From: CBDHFQ01 sp965262565
Lineage (GTDB): Bacteria > Bacteroidota > Bacteroidia > J057
Assembly (NCBI GenBank): GCA_965262565.1
Contig: CBDHFQ010000024.1
Span: 62,001-126,000 of the forward strand
Reading direction: 5' to 3'
DNA length: 64,000 nucleotides
Within the stretch, counting starts at the first letter, position 1, and the number at the start of each line of letters is the position of its first letter. The translations under genes and the position numbers were made by a program. The notes under the pieces are model-generated. The model saw nothing but the letters and a program-made list of their open reading frames with translations. It ran no database searches and had not been told where the DNA came from. Shown here in pieces: positions 1 through 9,107 of the stretch.

Positions 1-44
1 CAACAGAAAATTTTGTAATATTGATACTATAATCGTATTGCGTC

Positions 45-881
45 ATGAAGAAACGGTACTACTCATTAAAAGAAAAAATTCACGAGATCATTTTTGAAGC
101 GGAAACACCGGCAGGTAAAGCATTTGATATTGTCCTCCTTATACTGATAGTGTTAAGTGTCTTAATCGTAATGATGGAAAGCGTAGATTTTTTACGAGAG
201 GAATTTGGCCAGATCTTTTATCTATTGGAATGGATCATTACCATCATTTTCACCTTAGAATATTTTTTGAGAATATTTAGCGTAAAACGTCCCTGGAAAT
301 ATATAAACAGTTTCTATGGCTGGATCGATCTACTATCCATACTGCCTACCTACTTAACTTTTTTTATTATTGGCTCAGAGGATTTGATCGCTAATCTTAT
401 TACGATTCGAGCTATCCGCCTTCTTCGAATATTCCGAATTTTGAAACTAACCACCTATCTATCAGAATCAGAGGTACTAATACAAGCATTAATGGCAAGT
501 AGAAAGAAAATTACCGTTTTCCTAGGAGGAGTCATGAGTTTAGTTGTGGTTATAGGTTCTACAATGTATCTTGTTGAAGGAAATGCAAATAGTGGATTTA
601 CAAGTATACCACGAAGTATCTACTGGGCTATCGTCACAGTAACCACTGTAGGATACGGGGATATCGCTCCAGTTACCGTCCTGGGCCAATTTCTTTCAGC
701 CGTGTTAATGATCATCGGATATGGTGTATTAGCTGTCCCTACAGGAATCGTATCAGTCGAATTGTCCAATATTCAAGAAAACCAGGGTCCTGGTGGATAT
801 ACCCGAAGTTGTAAACATTGTGGACAAGAGGGCCATGACTATAACGCGGTGTATTGTAAGTATTGTGGAGAAAAGTTGTAG
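45..881 (+). CDS. Voltage-gated K+ channel (Kv type) with C-terminal zinc ribbon
   Basis: This is an inner-membrane ion channel of 278 residues. Six hydrophobic segments are visible. The fourth carries evenly spaced arginines (about 121-136, IRAIRLLRIFRILKLT), as in a voltage sensor. The pore loop contains the K+ selectivity filter TVGYGD at 201-206. After the last membrane helix comes a short tail with two CxxC pairs (CKHC 256-259 and CKYC 271-274), which looks like a zinc ribbon. Bacterial Kv channels often end soon after S6, so this tail is the unusual part. The gene stands alone ahead of guaA. Family and K+ selectivity are well supported; the role of the zinc-ribbon tail is unknown. Confidence 0.93.
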   Translation: MKKRYYSLKEKIHEIIFEAETPAGKAFDIVLLILIVLSVLIVMMESVDFLREEFGQIFYLLEWIITIIFTLEYFLRIFSVKRPWKYINSFYGWIDLLSILPTYLTFFIIGSEDLIANLITIRAIRLLRIFRILKLTTYLSESEVLIQALMASRKKITVFLGGVMSLVVVIGSTMYLVEGNANSGFTSIPRSIYWAIVTVTTVGYGDIAPVTVLGQFLSAVLMIIGYGVLAVPTGIVSVELSNIQENQGPGGYTRSCKHCGQEGHDYNAVYCKYCGEKL

Positions 882-955
882 GGACAATGAGTAAACAACA
901 AAGATATTTACATTAATTATCATTTAATTATCATAAAAATGGGTAATTTTAGGCG

Positions 956-2482
956 ATGAATCAGAAGATTTTCATTATAGATTTTGGGTCCCAATACACT
1001 CAATTAATCGCCAGAAGAATAAGGGAACAACACGTTTATTGTGAGATTATTCCCTTCCATAAACCCATTGAACTCGGAAGTTCTGTCAAAGGAATTGTAT
1101 TATCGGGAGGTCCTTGCTCAGTCAACGATAAAGGCGCCCCTGATATATCCCTTGAGCCTTTTTGGGGAAAAGTTCCTGTACTCTCCATTTGTTATGGAGC
1201 ACAGTTAATTGCAAAGAAGACGGGTGGTCAGGTTCACACCTCCGCAAACAGGGAATATGGAAGGGCACAGTTGAACTTAAATGGGAACGGAAGTTTATTC
1301 CGATCCATACCAACATCTTCTCAGGTATGGATGAGTCATGCAGATAGCATCGATCGACTTCCCACAGACTTCCATTTAATTGCCAGCACTGAAAGTGTTG
1401 AGGTGGCAGCATTTCAGCATAATGAGTTCCCCATCTACGGACTTCAATTTCATCCCGAAGTTACTCATACCTTAGAAGGGAATCAGATCATTCACAATTT
1501 TATACACGAAGTTTGCCAAATAAAACCCAATTGGACCCCTTTGTCTTTTATAGAAGAATGCGTGCAAGATCTGAAGCAACAGCTAACAAATGAACATGTT
1601 ATTTGTGGACTCTCAGGCGGGGTTGATTCTACGGTAGCTGCCAGTCTTATTCACAGAGCTATTGGAGATAGATTGACCTGTATTTTTGTGGATAATGGTT
1701 TACTTCGCAAAAACGAATTCGAACAGGTACTGGAACAGTATAAACACTTAGGATTAAATATAAAAGGAGTTAGAGCACAGGAACAATTTTTGTCCGCATT
1801 AGAAGGCATTACTGATCCGGAAGAAAAAAGGAAGACTATAGGTAGAGTATTTATAGAAGTATTCCAATCAGAGGCAGCTAAACTCAAAGATATAAGCTAC
1901 CTGGCTCAGGGTACCATCTATCCCGATGTCATTGAAAGCGTGTCTGTTAATGGCCCCTCTGCCAAAATCAAATCCCACCACAATGTAGGCGGCCTCCCAG
2001 AAACAATGAATTTACACGTGGTAGAACCTCTAAGATTTTTATTTAAAGATGAAGTAAGAAATGTGGGAAGAGATCTTGGATTAAGTGAAACGTTTATTGG
2101 TCGTCATCCATTTCCTGGGCCTGGTCTGGCTATTCGGATACTGGGTGAAATTACCAGAGAAAAGATCGCCTTGCTACAAGAAGTAGATGCCATATTTATC
2201 GAATCATTGAAAGAACGCGAGCTATATCATACCGTTTGGCAGGCCTTTGCCGTATTACTTCCCGTTTCTTCCGTAGGAGTCATGGGAGATGAACGGACCT
2301 ATGAAAATGTAGTAGCTTTAAGAGCTGTAGGTAGTGTAGATGGGATGACGGCAGACTGGTCCAAATTGCCTTATGAATTTCTGGAAGAAGTATCTAATTT
2401 AATTATTAATAATGTAAAAGGAATAAATCGCGTAGTCTATGATATCAGTTCCAAACCACCAGCAACCATAGAATGGGAATAA
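956..2482 (+). CDS. guaA: GMP synthase (glutamine-hydrolysing)
   Basis: This cytoplasmic enzyme aminates XMP to GMP using glutamine and ATP, the last step of de novo guanine nucleotide synthesis. The 508 residues contain an N-terminal class I glutamine amidotransferase domain with nucleophile Cys79 (LSICYGAQ) and the His166/Glu168 pair (QFHPEV). A PP-loop ATP pyrophosphatase domain follows, with SGGVDS at 219-224, then the C-terminal dimerisation domain ending IEWE. Length matches the family. The next gene starts 4 bp after the stop, so the two are probably cotranscribed. Confidence 0.98.
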   Translation: MNQKIFIIDFGSQYTQLIARRIREQHVYCEIIPFHKPIELGSSVKGIVLSGGPCSVNDKGAPDISLEPFWGKVPVLSICYGAQLIAKKTGGQVHTSANREYGRAQLNLNGNGSLFRSIPTSSQVWMSHADSIDRLPTDFHLIASTESVEVAAFQHNEFPIYGLQFHPEVTHTLEGNQIIHNFIHEVCQIKPNWTPLSFIEECVQDLKQQLTNEHVICGLSGGVDSTVAASLIHRAIGDRLTCIFVDNGLLRKNEFEQVLEQYKHLGLNIKGVRAQEQFLSALEGITDPEEKRKTIGRVFIEVFQSEAAKLKDISYLAQGTIYPDVIESVSVNGPSAKIKSHHNVGGLPETMNLHVVEPLRFLFKDEVRNVGRDLGLSETFIGRHPFPGPGLAIRILGEITREKIALLQEVDAIFIESLKERELYHTVWQAFAVLLPVSSVGVMGDERTYENVVALRAVGSVDGMTADWSKLPYEFLEEVSNLIINNVKGINRVVYDISSKPPATIEWE

Positions 2483-2486
2483 AACT

Positions 2487-4430
2487 ATGAGAAGGATCAA
2501 GCAAACATATATATTCATTGGAGCTATTAGCTTTATGCTATTCAGTAGTTCTTGTAATTTATTAAAAATAGGTTCATCTAGTAGCGAACCTGCTACAGAC
2601 CTTGCTGCTCAGAAAATGATCAGAGACGGAAAAGTGTTTATGCAGCAAAAAAGATACACTCAAGCAACTGTTTCCTTCGATCAGGCTGAGAGAAGACGTT
2701 TTCACAGAGGAACAACAGCAGCAATTTATTTGTCTGGATTAGCAAATTATTATGCTGGAAATGATAATACTGCCAGACAAAAGTTTGAAAAGCTCATTAA
2801 CGAATACGATAAATCAACCTATGTTCCTGAAGCTAAATACCATTTAGCAGTTATCCATATTGAAAGCAAAGATAGAAGAAGACAACTGATGGGCTTTGAC
2901 CTATTGACCCAAGTGATAGATCAAAAAACGAACCCAACGATCTCTAAGGAAGCGGAAACTGCTTTGCTGAAATTTTTATTTGAAGAGGTTAGTATAGAGT
3001 TTCTAGAGGATTATTATTACAGGATACCTGCTAATTACCAACTTTTCGTCGTAGAAGCATTAGCCTACAAAAAACTAGAGGCTGGAGATGAACAAAATGC
3101 AAGACGCTTATACGAAAGATACCTAAATGAGAACAATACCACTTCTCCATTTCTAGAGGAATTATTCAATAATTCAAGTGACATCGTAGATCTGGGAAAT
3201 AGAAGTGTATACAGAATTGCAGTATTTCTTCCCCTATTTCTGAATAATCCTACCGTCAATTATGAAGACGATATCCCTGAAACGACAAAAAATGCACTCA
3301 ACTTTTATGAAGGCCTGGAATTAGCTCTTCAAGAATACAATATAAATTCAGATAAAAAGGTATACCTCAAATTATTTGATACTCAGAGAGATACTTTTCA
3401 AACTAAATTATTTTTAGAACAATTGGAAAGTTTCCAGCCCGACGTAATGGTAGGGGCATTGGACATGAAAGTGACCAATATTTTATCAGAATGGGCAGAA
3501 GAAAATCAAAAACCTCTCATCATTCCCAGATTACCCTTTTCTGAGATCGTCGAAGGGAAGTCGTATTCATTTTTGGCTCATCCAAGTGTAAAGATCCACG
3601 GAGCCCAACTGGCGAATCAGGCATATAGTATGTTAAACCTCAAAAATATTCTCATATGGTCAGATACGAACAAGTTTACGCTTGAATTAGCTGATTCCTT
3701 TACCGAGGCTTTTCAGCAAAGAGGAGGATTTGTTCAAAGAGCATTTGTACCCATTGACAAGGAGTTGAGAGATAAAGAGAATTTAAAGGATTTTGATAAA
3801 GAAGCAACTGCTGACATTAGAAATATGATTAAGGAATATCGGGAAGAATTATTTGATGGATGGTATTTTCCATTTACGGACAATGCTTCTGCTTCCAGCT
3901 TTATCCTTAATGAACTAATTTCGTGGGAATCATATGATATCGATTTAATTTTGCTGGGATCTCCACAATGGTATTCCAAATACGATCTGATCAATAGAGA
4001 GAACAAAGAAAAAACGGGATTGTATTTTACCACTTCTTATCTAGCAGAGGAAACTGATCAGTCCTATATTGAATTCTACAATACATACCTTCGTCAATAT
4101 TATATTCCCCCAGCAGTTCCTCCCTTCACCGATAGATTAAATTTTGAAGGGTATGATCTGGGAAATTACTTAATTCGATTACTAGAGGCGTATAATTTCC
4201 AATCGGCTTCTCTAATAGATGTGATGCATACGCTTCCTGAACAAAAAGGAATTCATATCAATTATTACTTTGGGAACAGCCAAATTAACCAGGCGGTAAA
4301 TATAGGGCAGTTTACACGCGAAGGAGTTAGAAAAGTATTATACCTTCCAGGGAATACTAGCATTAATAATGACATTTGGGCCGATCCGAATCCCAGATAT
4401 GGTAGACCCAATAATAATTCTAAGAATTAA
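2487..4430 (+). CDS. Lipoprotein with TPR region and periplasmic-binding-protein-like domain
   Basis: The 647-residue protein begins with a lipoprotein signal whose lipobox ends at Cys23 (LFSSSC), so it should be a lipid-anchored envelope protein. Residues 40-220 form TPR-like helical repeats. From about residue 243 (VYRIAVFLPLF) it resembles a type 1 periplasmic-binding fold, as in ABC substrate-binding proteins and the LpoA group of penicillin-binding-protein activators. It lies 4 bp behind guaA, an arrangement I recall from other Bacteroidota. The ligand is unknown; a cell-wall role is inferred only from the LpoA-like layout. No LysM motif is present. Confidence 0.75.
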   Translation: MRRIKQTYIFIGAISFMLFSSSCNLLKIGSSSSEPATDLAAQKMIRDGKVFMQQKRYTQATVSFDQAERRRFHRGTTAAIYLSGLANYYAGNDNTARQKFEKLINEYDKSTYVPEAKYHLAVIHIESKDRRRQLMGFDLLTQVIDQKTNPTISKEAETALLKFLFEEVSIEFLEDYYYRIPANYQLFVVEALAYKKLEAGDEQNARRLYERYLNENNTTSPFLEELFNNSSDIVDLGNRSVYRIAVFLPLFLNNPTVNYEDDIPETTKNALNFYEGLELALQEYNINSDKKVYLKLFDTQRDTFQTKLFLEQLESFQPDVMVGALDMKVTNILSEWAEENQKPLIIPRLPFSEIVEGKSYSFLAHPSVKIHGAQLANQAYSMLNLKNILIWSDTNKFTLELADSFTEAFQQRGGFVQRAFVPIDKELRDKENLKDFDKEATADIRNMIKEYREELFDGWYFPFTDNASASSFILNELISWESYDIDLILLGSPQWYSKYDLINRENKEKTGLYFTTSYLAEETDQSYIEFYNTYLRQYYIPPAVPPFTDRLNFEGYDLGNYLIRLLEAYNFQSASLIDVMHTLPEQKGIHINYYFGNSQINQAVNIGQFTREGVRKVLYLPGNTSINNDIWADPNPRYGRPNNNSKN

Positions 4431-4552
4431 GATTATTCCGTCAGTAAGTAGCAACATATTAAATGATGAGTTTTGGTTTTTTATAAATTGTTCACCACAG
4501 AAGGCTGAAAAGGAATATTTTCTGAATAACCCCTGAATTAACAAAAGTAACA

Positions 4553-4583
4553 GCAAAAAAAAGGATGACTCAATGTCATCCTT
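4553..4583 (-). terminator. Intrinsic terminator downstream of rplT
   Basis: A perfect 9-bp stem (AAGGATGAC at 4561-4569, GTCATCCTT at 4575-4583) with a 5-nt loop is followed, on the minus strand, by a run of eight T. It lies about 75 bp beyond the rplT stop codon and matches a rho-independent terminator for the rpmI-rplT transcript. Confidence 0.85.
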
Positions 4584-4656
4584 ATCTTTTAAATATGTTG
4601 TCTACTATATAGATAAATTATATAAATAAAAATTATAGTAGCGCAAAAAGCGATGA

Positions 4657-5004
4657 TTAAGGCTTTACTTGATCAACGATAGCTTTGAAAGTCTCTGGAT
4701 GATTCATCGCTAAATCTGCTAACACCTTTCTGTTTAAATCAATCCCATCTTTCTTCAATAATCCCATGAAGGCTGAATAACTCAATCCATGCATGCGAAC
4801 TCCAGCATTTATCCGTTGAATCCATAATTTTCTGAATTCACGCTTTCTTACCTTTCTATCTCTATATGCGTAAAGCCAACCTTTTTCAATCTGGTTTTTA
4901 GCTACCGTCCATACATTCTTCTTCCTGCCAAAATAACCCTTGGCATGCTTGAGCATTTTCTTGCGTCTTTTTCTAGAAGCTACACTATTAACTGAACGAG
5001 GCAT
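4657..5004 (-). CDS. rplT: 50S ribosomal protein L20
   Basis: L20 binds 23S rRNA early in assembly of the large subunit. The 115-residue basic protein has the family start MPRSVNSVASRKRRKK, the segment GYFGRKKNVWTVAKNQ and the conserved RINAGVRMHGLSYS. Length is as expected. It follows rpmI by 60 bp on the same strand and is followed by a strong terminator. In many bacteria L20 represses its own operon through the leader; no such site was identified here. Confidence 0.98.
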   Translation of the reverse strand: MPRSVNSVASRKRRKKMLKHAKGYFGRKKNVWTVAKNQIEKGWLYAYRDRKVRKREFRKLWIQRINAGVRMHGLSYSAFMGLLKKDGIDLNRKVLADLAMNHPETFKAIVDQVKP

Positions 5005-5064
5005 GTCTAAATGTTAAGAATTAAAATAATTAGAAATAAACGTAAATATGAGAGAAACAACCAA

Positions 5065-5253
5065 TTATAACATGGCTTCAATTCTATCCATATCGCACTT
5101 CTTCACAACAACAAATTTCCCAAGCTTCCTCTTCTGCTTTTTCGTCTTCTTAGTAAGAATGTGATTATGAAAAGCGTGCTTACGTTTTAACTTCCCAGAG
5201 GCGGTTTTCTTAAAACGCTTAGTAGCCCCGGAGTTGGTCTTCATTTTAGGCAT
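5065..5253 (-). CDS. rpmI: 50S ribosomal protein L35
   Basis: This is a small lysine-rich ribosomal protein of 62 residues with the family start MPKMKTNSGATKRFKKTASG and the segment KRKHAFHNHILTKKTKKQKR. It is the first gene of a two-gene operon with rplT. In many bacteria infC precedes rpmI. Here a TPR gene on the same strand lies upstream, so infC must be elsewhere, and the operon has its own promoter just ahead of this start. Confidence 0.97.
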   Translation of the reverse strand: MPKMKTNSGATKRFKKTASGKLKRKHAFHNHILTKKTKKQKRKLGKFVVVKKCDMDRIEAML

Positions 5254-5283
5254 GACTTATAATATTATCTTAATTTGAGGTGG

Positions 5284-5314
5284 CAAATTTAGCAGAATCT
5301 CACCTGAATAACAA
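5284..5314 (-). promoter_or_regulatory. Bacteroidota-type promoter for rpmI-rplT
   Basis: On the minus strand a TTG (-33 element, 5314-5312) is followed after 20 bp by TAAATTTG (5291-5284), which fits the Bacteroidota consensus TTG-N19/20-TAnnTTTG. Transcription would start near 5278, about 25 bp before the rpmI ATG. Both boxes and the spacing agree, making this the clearest promoter in the window. Confidence 0.7.
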
Positions 5315-5322
5315 TTAATTTC

Positions 5323-6033
5323 CTAATTATTACAGTTTTCTCTGATAAGTGTATAAGCATCTATATCTCCCAACTCACCTGCTTTACTCCAATCGAGACA
5401 GGCACCATCCAAATCTCCCCCCTGCTTTTTAATAGAAGCCCTGACGTTGTAGGCATTATAATCATATGGCACAGTTTTAATAATATGGTCCATATCTTTA
5501 ACTGCTTTCTCAAAATTATTGATCATAATAAATGTTTCCGCTCTTTTGTAATAGTAATCCATTCGCTTCTTATCAAGCTTAATACAAGTGGTCAAATCCG
5601 CAATAGCTCCTCTGAAGTCTTGCAAACCAGCTTTTGCTTTTGCTCTCTGATAGTGATATTTATCTTCTTTAGGACGAGCTTTTATCGCAATATTTACATC
5701 GGACATAGCCCCTAGATAGTCTTCCAGATTAAGTCTGGTAATCGAGCGATAATAATACGCTTCCGGATTCATCGGATTTAAATCAAGAGAACTACTAAAG
5801 TCCTGGACAGCTCCAGTATGATTGCCTAATTCCTTTCTCGCCAGTCCTCTGTTATAATAAGCAGCGAAACTGGCAGGATTTAATTTCAGAACCATACTAA
5901 AATCATTCTCCGCCATAGCAAACTGCTCAGTTTCCATCCGCTCCAATCCTCTTTTCAATAACTCTTTCTCTGTTTGTCCAAAAATAGACCCGGAAATCGT
6001 CAGTACAATAGTAAATAATATATAACGAATCAT
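5323..6033 (-). CDS. Exported tetratricopeptide-repeat protein
   Basis: The 236-residue protein has an N-terminal signal peptide (cleavage likely after SIFG, before QTEKE). About six TPR units follow, recognisable by repeated phrases such as AAYYNRGLARKELGNHTGAV and EAYYYRSITRLNLEDYLGAM. The C-terminal GACLDWSKAGELGDIDAY is a common ending of Bacteroidota TPR proteins. TPR arrays bind other proteins; the partner is unknown. It reads toward rpmI-rplT and is divergent from the FkbM gene. Confidence 0.85.
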   Translation of the reverse strand: MIRYILFTIVLTISGSIFGQTEKELLKRGLERMETEQFAMAENDFSMVLKLNPASFAAYYNRGLARKELGNHTGAVQDFSSSLDLNPMNPEAYYYRSITRLNLEDYLGAMSDVNIAIKARPKEDKYHYQRAKAKAGLQDFRGAIADLTTCIKLDKKRMDYYYKRAETFIMINNFEKAVKDMDHIIKTVPYDYNAYNVRASIKKQGGDLDGACLDWSKAGELGDIDAYTLIRENCNN

Positions 6034-6119
6034 AACTTTATTACATTTACTTCGGACATTGAAGTTAGTTAATACCAGCTTTTATCGCAAAGAACTGGGA
6101 GATGAAGCGTATATTATGA

Positions 6120-6911
6120 ATGTTAATTATATCCAAAATACGTAATGATCTGATTATGGCTAGTGGTTCAACTGATACAGTAAAAAAAGGACTACAATCT
6201 GTACTACAAAAAATGTTGGGGTTTGACAGATACTTATTTTTATTCTCGCTTGCAAAAATGAAAACCTTGAAGTGGGATCAAAGAGAATCAGGGTTTCAAT
6301 ACTTCCTAAGCATTCTTAAAAAAGACGACATTGTTCTGGATATTGGTGCAAATATAGGCATAATGACCGGACTACTTGCTGATGCTTGCCCGAAAGGTCA
6401 CATACACTCTTTCGAACCAGTCCCTGAAAATTTTAAAGCATTACAAAGAATAGTAGATTATGTAGGGGGGCAAAATGTAACTTTACACAATATTGCCCTG
6501 GGAGATAAAGAAGGGGAAGTAGAAATGGCCATGCCTGTTGTAAAAGGAGTCCGAATGCAAGGATTATCCTATGTAAAAGACCAAACAATTGAAGGGTATC
6601 AGGGAAGCCATTCCACTTACAAGGTGCCGCTAAAAACCCTGGATCAGTTATTAGATATGTTTGAAAAACCCGTAGCAGCTATTAAACTCGATGTGGAAAA
6701 TTATGAGCAATTTGTCCTCAAAGGGGGAAAAAACTTAATTACCACCCATAAACCTGTGATATACACGGAGCTTTGGGCTAATGAAAACAGGAATATATGT
6801 TTTGATATTCTGGAGGATATGGGATATAAACCTAAAGTAGTAGAAAAAAAGGAATTGGTAGATTACAATCCTTCGATACATTCCCACCAAAATTTCTTCT
6901 TTCTCCCATAA
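6120..6911 (+). CDS. FkbM-family SAM-dependent methyltransferase
   Basis: This is a predicted class I methyltransferase of 263 residues. The SAM-binding loop is DIGANIG at 74-80, with an acidic residue at Glu99 (HSFEPVPENF) placed to hold the ribose. The later segments LDQLLD and AIKLDVENYEQFVLKG are typical of the FkbM family, whose members methylate sugars or small molecules. No signal peptide is visible. It stands alone between divergent TPR and aroA genes, so its substrate cannot be inferred. Confidence 0.85.
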   Translation: MLIISKIRNDLIMASGSTDTVKKGLQSVLQKMLGFDRYLFLFSLAKMKTLKWDQRESGFQYFLSILKKDDIVLDIGANIGIMTGLLADACPKGHIHSFEPVPENFKALQRIVDYVGGQNVTLHNIALGDKEGEVEMAMPVVKGVRMQGLSYVKDQTIEGYQGSHSTYKVPLKTLDQLLDMFEKPVAAIKLDVENYEQFVLKGGKNLITTHKPVIYTELWANENRNICFDILEDMGYKPKVVEKKELVDYNPSIHSHQNFFFLP

Positions 6912-7009
6912 TTATATGTGGAGTTATTGATAATTTAAATATCCTTTGTATACATTTAGGCTGTTTTTCAGTTCCAATAATTTATTGCTTTAATTTTACA
7001 GGGCAATTC

Positions 7010-8248
7010 ATGATTTCCATCACCCTAAATCAAAAAGAAATTTCTGCAGACTTGGATTTACCATCATCCAAGAGTGAAAGTAATAGGGCTCTCATCATCC
7101 AAGCCTTAGCTAATGATGAAATTACGCTTCACAACCTTTCCTCTGCACGAGACACGCAAACAATGATTCGCTTGTTACAATCCAGGGAGCAGGTACTGGA
7201 TGTAATTGACGCCGGAACTACCATGCGTTTTCTCACTGCCTATTTTAGTGCTACAGGAAAAAACCAAATTCTCACCGGAACTCCCCGTATGTGCAAGCGT
7301 CCCATAGGAGAATTAGTAGACGCTTTAAGAAATTTGGGAGCAGAAATTGATTATTGGAAACAAGAGGGTTATCCCCCTTTGCACATAAAGCATTTGACTC
7401 CTATTCAAGGTGGAAAAATTCACATGAAAGGAAATGTCAGTAGCCAGTTCATTACAGCTTTACTCCTTATCGCTCCCAAGCTCAAAGGGGGACTTGACAT
7501 ACAATTAGTTGGTGAAATTTACTCCCGTCCTTATATAGAAATGACGCTTTCAATGATGGAGTATTTTGGTGTTCAGTCCATTGTGGATTGGGAACATCAG
7601 CTCATCAAAGTTAACGAGGCTCCATATAAAGCATCTACTTACACGATAGAATCTGATTGGTCAGCTGCCAGTTATTGGTATAGCATGGCTGCTTTGTCTG
7701 ACAAATGTACCCTTACCTTAAAAGGCTTAAGGGATCAGTCATGGCAGGGAGACCGGGAAATTGCTAACATCATGAAGCATTTTGGCGTTCATACTACCTT
7801 TGATGAAACAGGAGCCCACCTTTCAAAGTCTGAGCACCATATATCTCCCCAACCATTAGAAATTGATTTTAAAGAGATTCCGGATATGGCACAAACAGTA
7901 GCTGTCCTTAGTGCAGCTATGAATATTCCCGTGTACATGAGTGGATTGGAGAGTTTGAGAATCAAAGAAACCGATAGAATATTCGCTCTTCAAACAGAAC
8001 TCAAAAAATTTGGAGTTAGGATGCTAGAGTCTTCAGAAAGCGTATTCCATATTCAAGGAGATTTTCATCCCTCTAGCCAACCTATACATACTTACGAGGA
8101 TCATCGGATGGCTATGGCATTTGCTCCTTTATCTTTTATACAACAAGAGCTGCAGATAGAAGATCCAGCAGTGGTCGGTAAGTCTTATCCAGAATTTTGG
8201 GAACATCTGGATCTAATAGGAGCGAAAACCAGTATTTCAGGAAAATAG
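7010..8248 (+). CDS. aroA: 3-phosphoshikimate 1-carboxyvinyltransferase (EPSP synthase)
   Basis: This is the sixth step of the shikimate pathway, joining shikimate-3-phosphate and phosphoenolpyruvate. The 412 residues include the S3P-binding SSKSESNRALI near 19-29, DAGTTMRF at 67-74, KRPIGEL near 96-102, the C-terminal LRIKETDRIFAL and YEDHRMAMAF. Several motifs differ from the proteobacterial form (for example DAGTTMR in place of NAGTAMR), and the protein is somewhat shorter than the E. coli enzyme, but no catalytic segment is missing. proC follows after 15 bp, suggesting a joint transcript. Confidence 0.97.
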   Translation: MISITLNQKEISADLDLPSSKSESNRALIIQALANDEITLHNLSSARDTQTMIRLLQSREQVLDVIDAGTTMRFLTAYFSATGKNQILTGTPRMCKRPIGELVDALRNLGAEIDYWKQEGYPPLHIKHLTPIQGGKIHMKGNVSSQFITALLLIAPKLKGGLDIQLVGEIYSRPYIEMTLSMMEYFGVQSIVDWEHQLIKVNEAPYKASTYTIESDWSAASYWYSMAALSDKCTLTLKGLRDQSWQGDREIANIMKHFGVHTTFDETGAHLSKSEHHISPQPLEIDFKEIPDMAQTVAVLSAAMNIPVYMSGLESLRIKETDRIFALQTELKKFGVRMLESSESVFHIQGDFHPSSQPIHTYEDHRMAMAFAPLSFIQQELQIEDPAVVGKSYPEFWEHLDLIGAKTSISGK

Positions 8249-8263
8249 TCGTTTCTTTAACCT

Positions 8264-9073
8264 ATGAATATTTTGATTATCGGAGCCGGAAATATGGGGC
8301 TCTCCTTTGGCAGCAGTTTTGTTAAAGCTAAAATTATTTCGAGTGAACAACTTTTTTTTATGGATAGGGTCAAAGCTAAAGAACAGCTAATTGAACCTTA
8401 TTCTTCTCACTCCCTTATTACTACTGCTTCTGATTTGTTCCAACGAATGGATCTCATCGTACTTTGTGTGAAACCTCAGGATTTTCCATCGTTGGCACAA
8501 GAAATCTACCCATTTCTACATCCAGATCAGTTAGTCATCTCAATTATGGCTGGCATTCGGATAGAACTGATCCACCAACTACTACAACTTCCTAAAGTAA
8601 TACGAGCTATGCCTAATCTTCCTTCGCAGGTAGGAGAAGGGATGACAGTATTTACCAGTTCGGAAGATGTTAGCAGGATTGAAATATTATCCGTACAAAA
8701 CCTATTAAATACAACTGGAAAAACTGTATATACAAATCAGGAACAACTACTAGATGCTGCTACAGCTATCTCTGGAAGTGGACCAGCTTTTGTCTATTAT
8801 TTTATGGATTCTATGATTCATGCTGCTAAACGTATGGGTTTTACTGATTCTGAGGCTCAATTACTTGTCCAACAAACATTTAAAGGATCTCTGGATCTCC
8901 TGCAAAAAAATCCATTGAGTTGTTCCGAGTGGATTCAAAAAGTCTCTTCCAGAGGTGGTACGACTGAAGCTGCTATTAAATATTTTTCTTCTCAGCGGCT
9001 TAATGAGTATATTGAAAAAGGATTAATCGTCGCTCGCCAAAGAGCAGAAGAATTGAGTAATGCTTCAGAATAA
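8264..9073 (+). CDS. proC: Pyrroline-5-carboxylate reductase
   Basis: This enzyme reduces pyrroline-5-carboxylate to proline with NAD(P)H, the last step of proline synthesis. The 269 residues start with the dinucleotide-binding loop IIGAGNMGLSFG and contain VLCVKPQDF, the family signature AISGSGPAFVYYFMDSMIHA and the active-site segment SSRGGTTEAAI near the end. Length is normal. It follows aroA closely and precedes an uncharacterised gene and a GT9 transferase on the same strand. Confidence 0.96.
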   Translation: MNILIIGAGNMGLSFGSSFVKAKIISSEQLFFMDRVKAKEQLIEPYSSHSLITTASDLFQRMDLIVLCVKPQDFPSLAQEIYPFLHPDQLVISIMAGIRIELIHQLLQLPKVIRAMPNLPSQVGEGMTVFTSSEDVSRIEILSVQNLLNTTGKTVYTNQEQLLDAATAISGSGPAFVYYFMDSMIHAAKRMGFTDSEAQLLVQQTFKGSLDLLQKNPLSCSEWIQKVSSRGGTTEAAIKYFSSQRLNEYIEKGLIVARQRAEELSNASE

Positions 9074-9107
9074 GATTCAGCGCTGAATTTCTATTTCAGG
9101 AAATGGT

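Noticed and set aside
4338..4556. 72-codon minus-strand frame past the rplT terminator
   Set aside because: It overlaps the 3' end of the opposite lipoprotein gene and shows no family resemblance.
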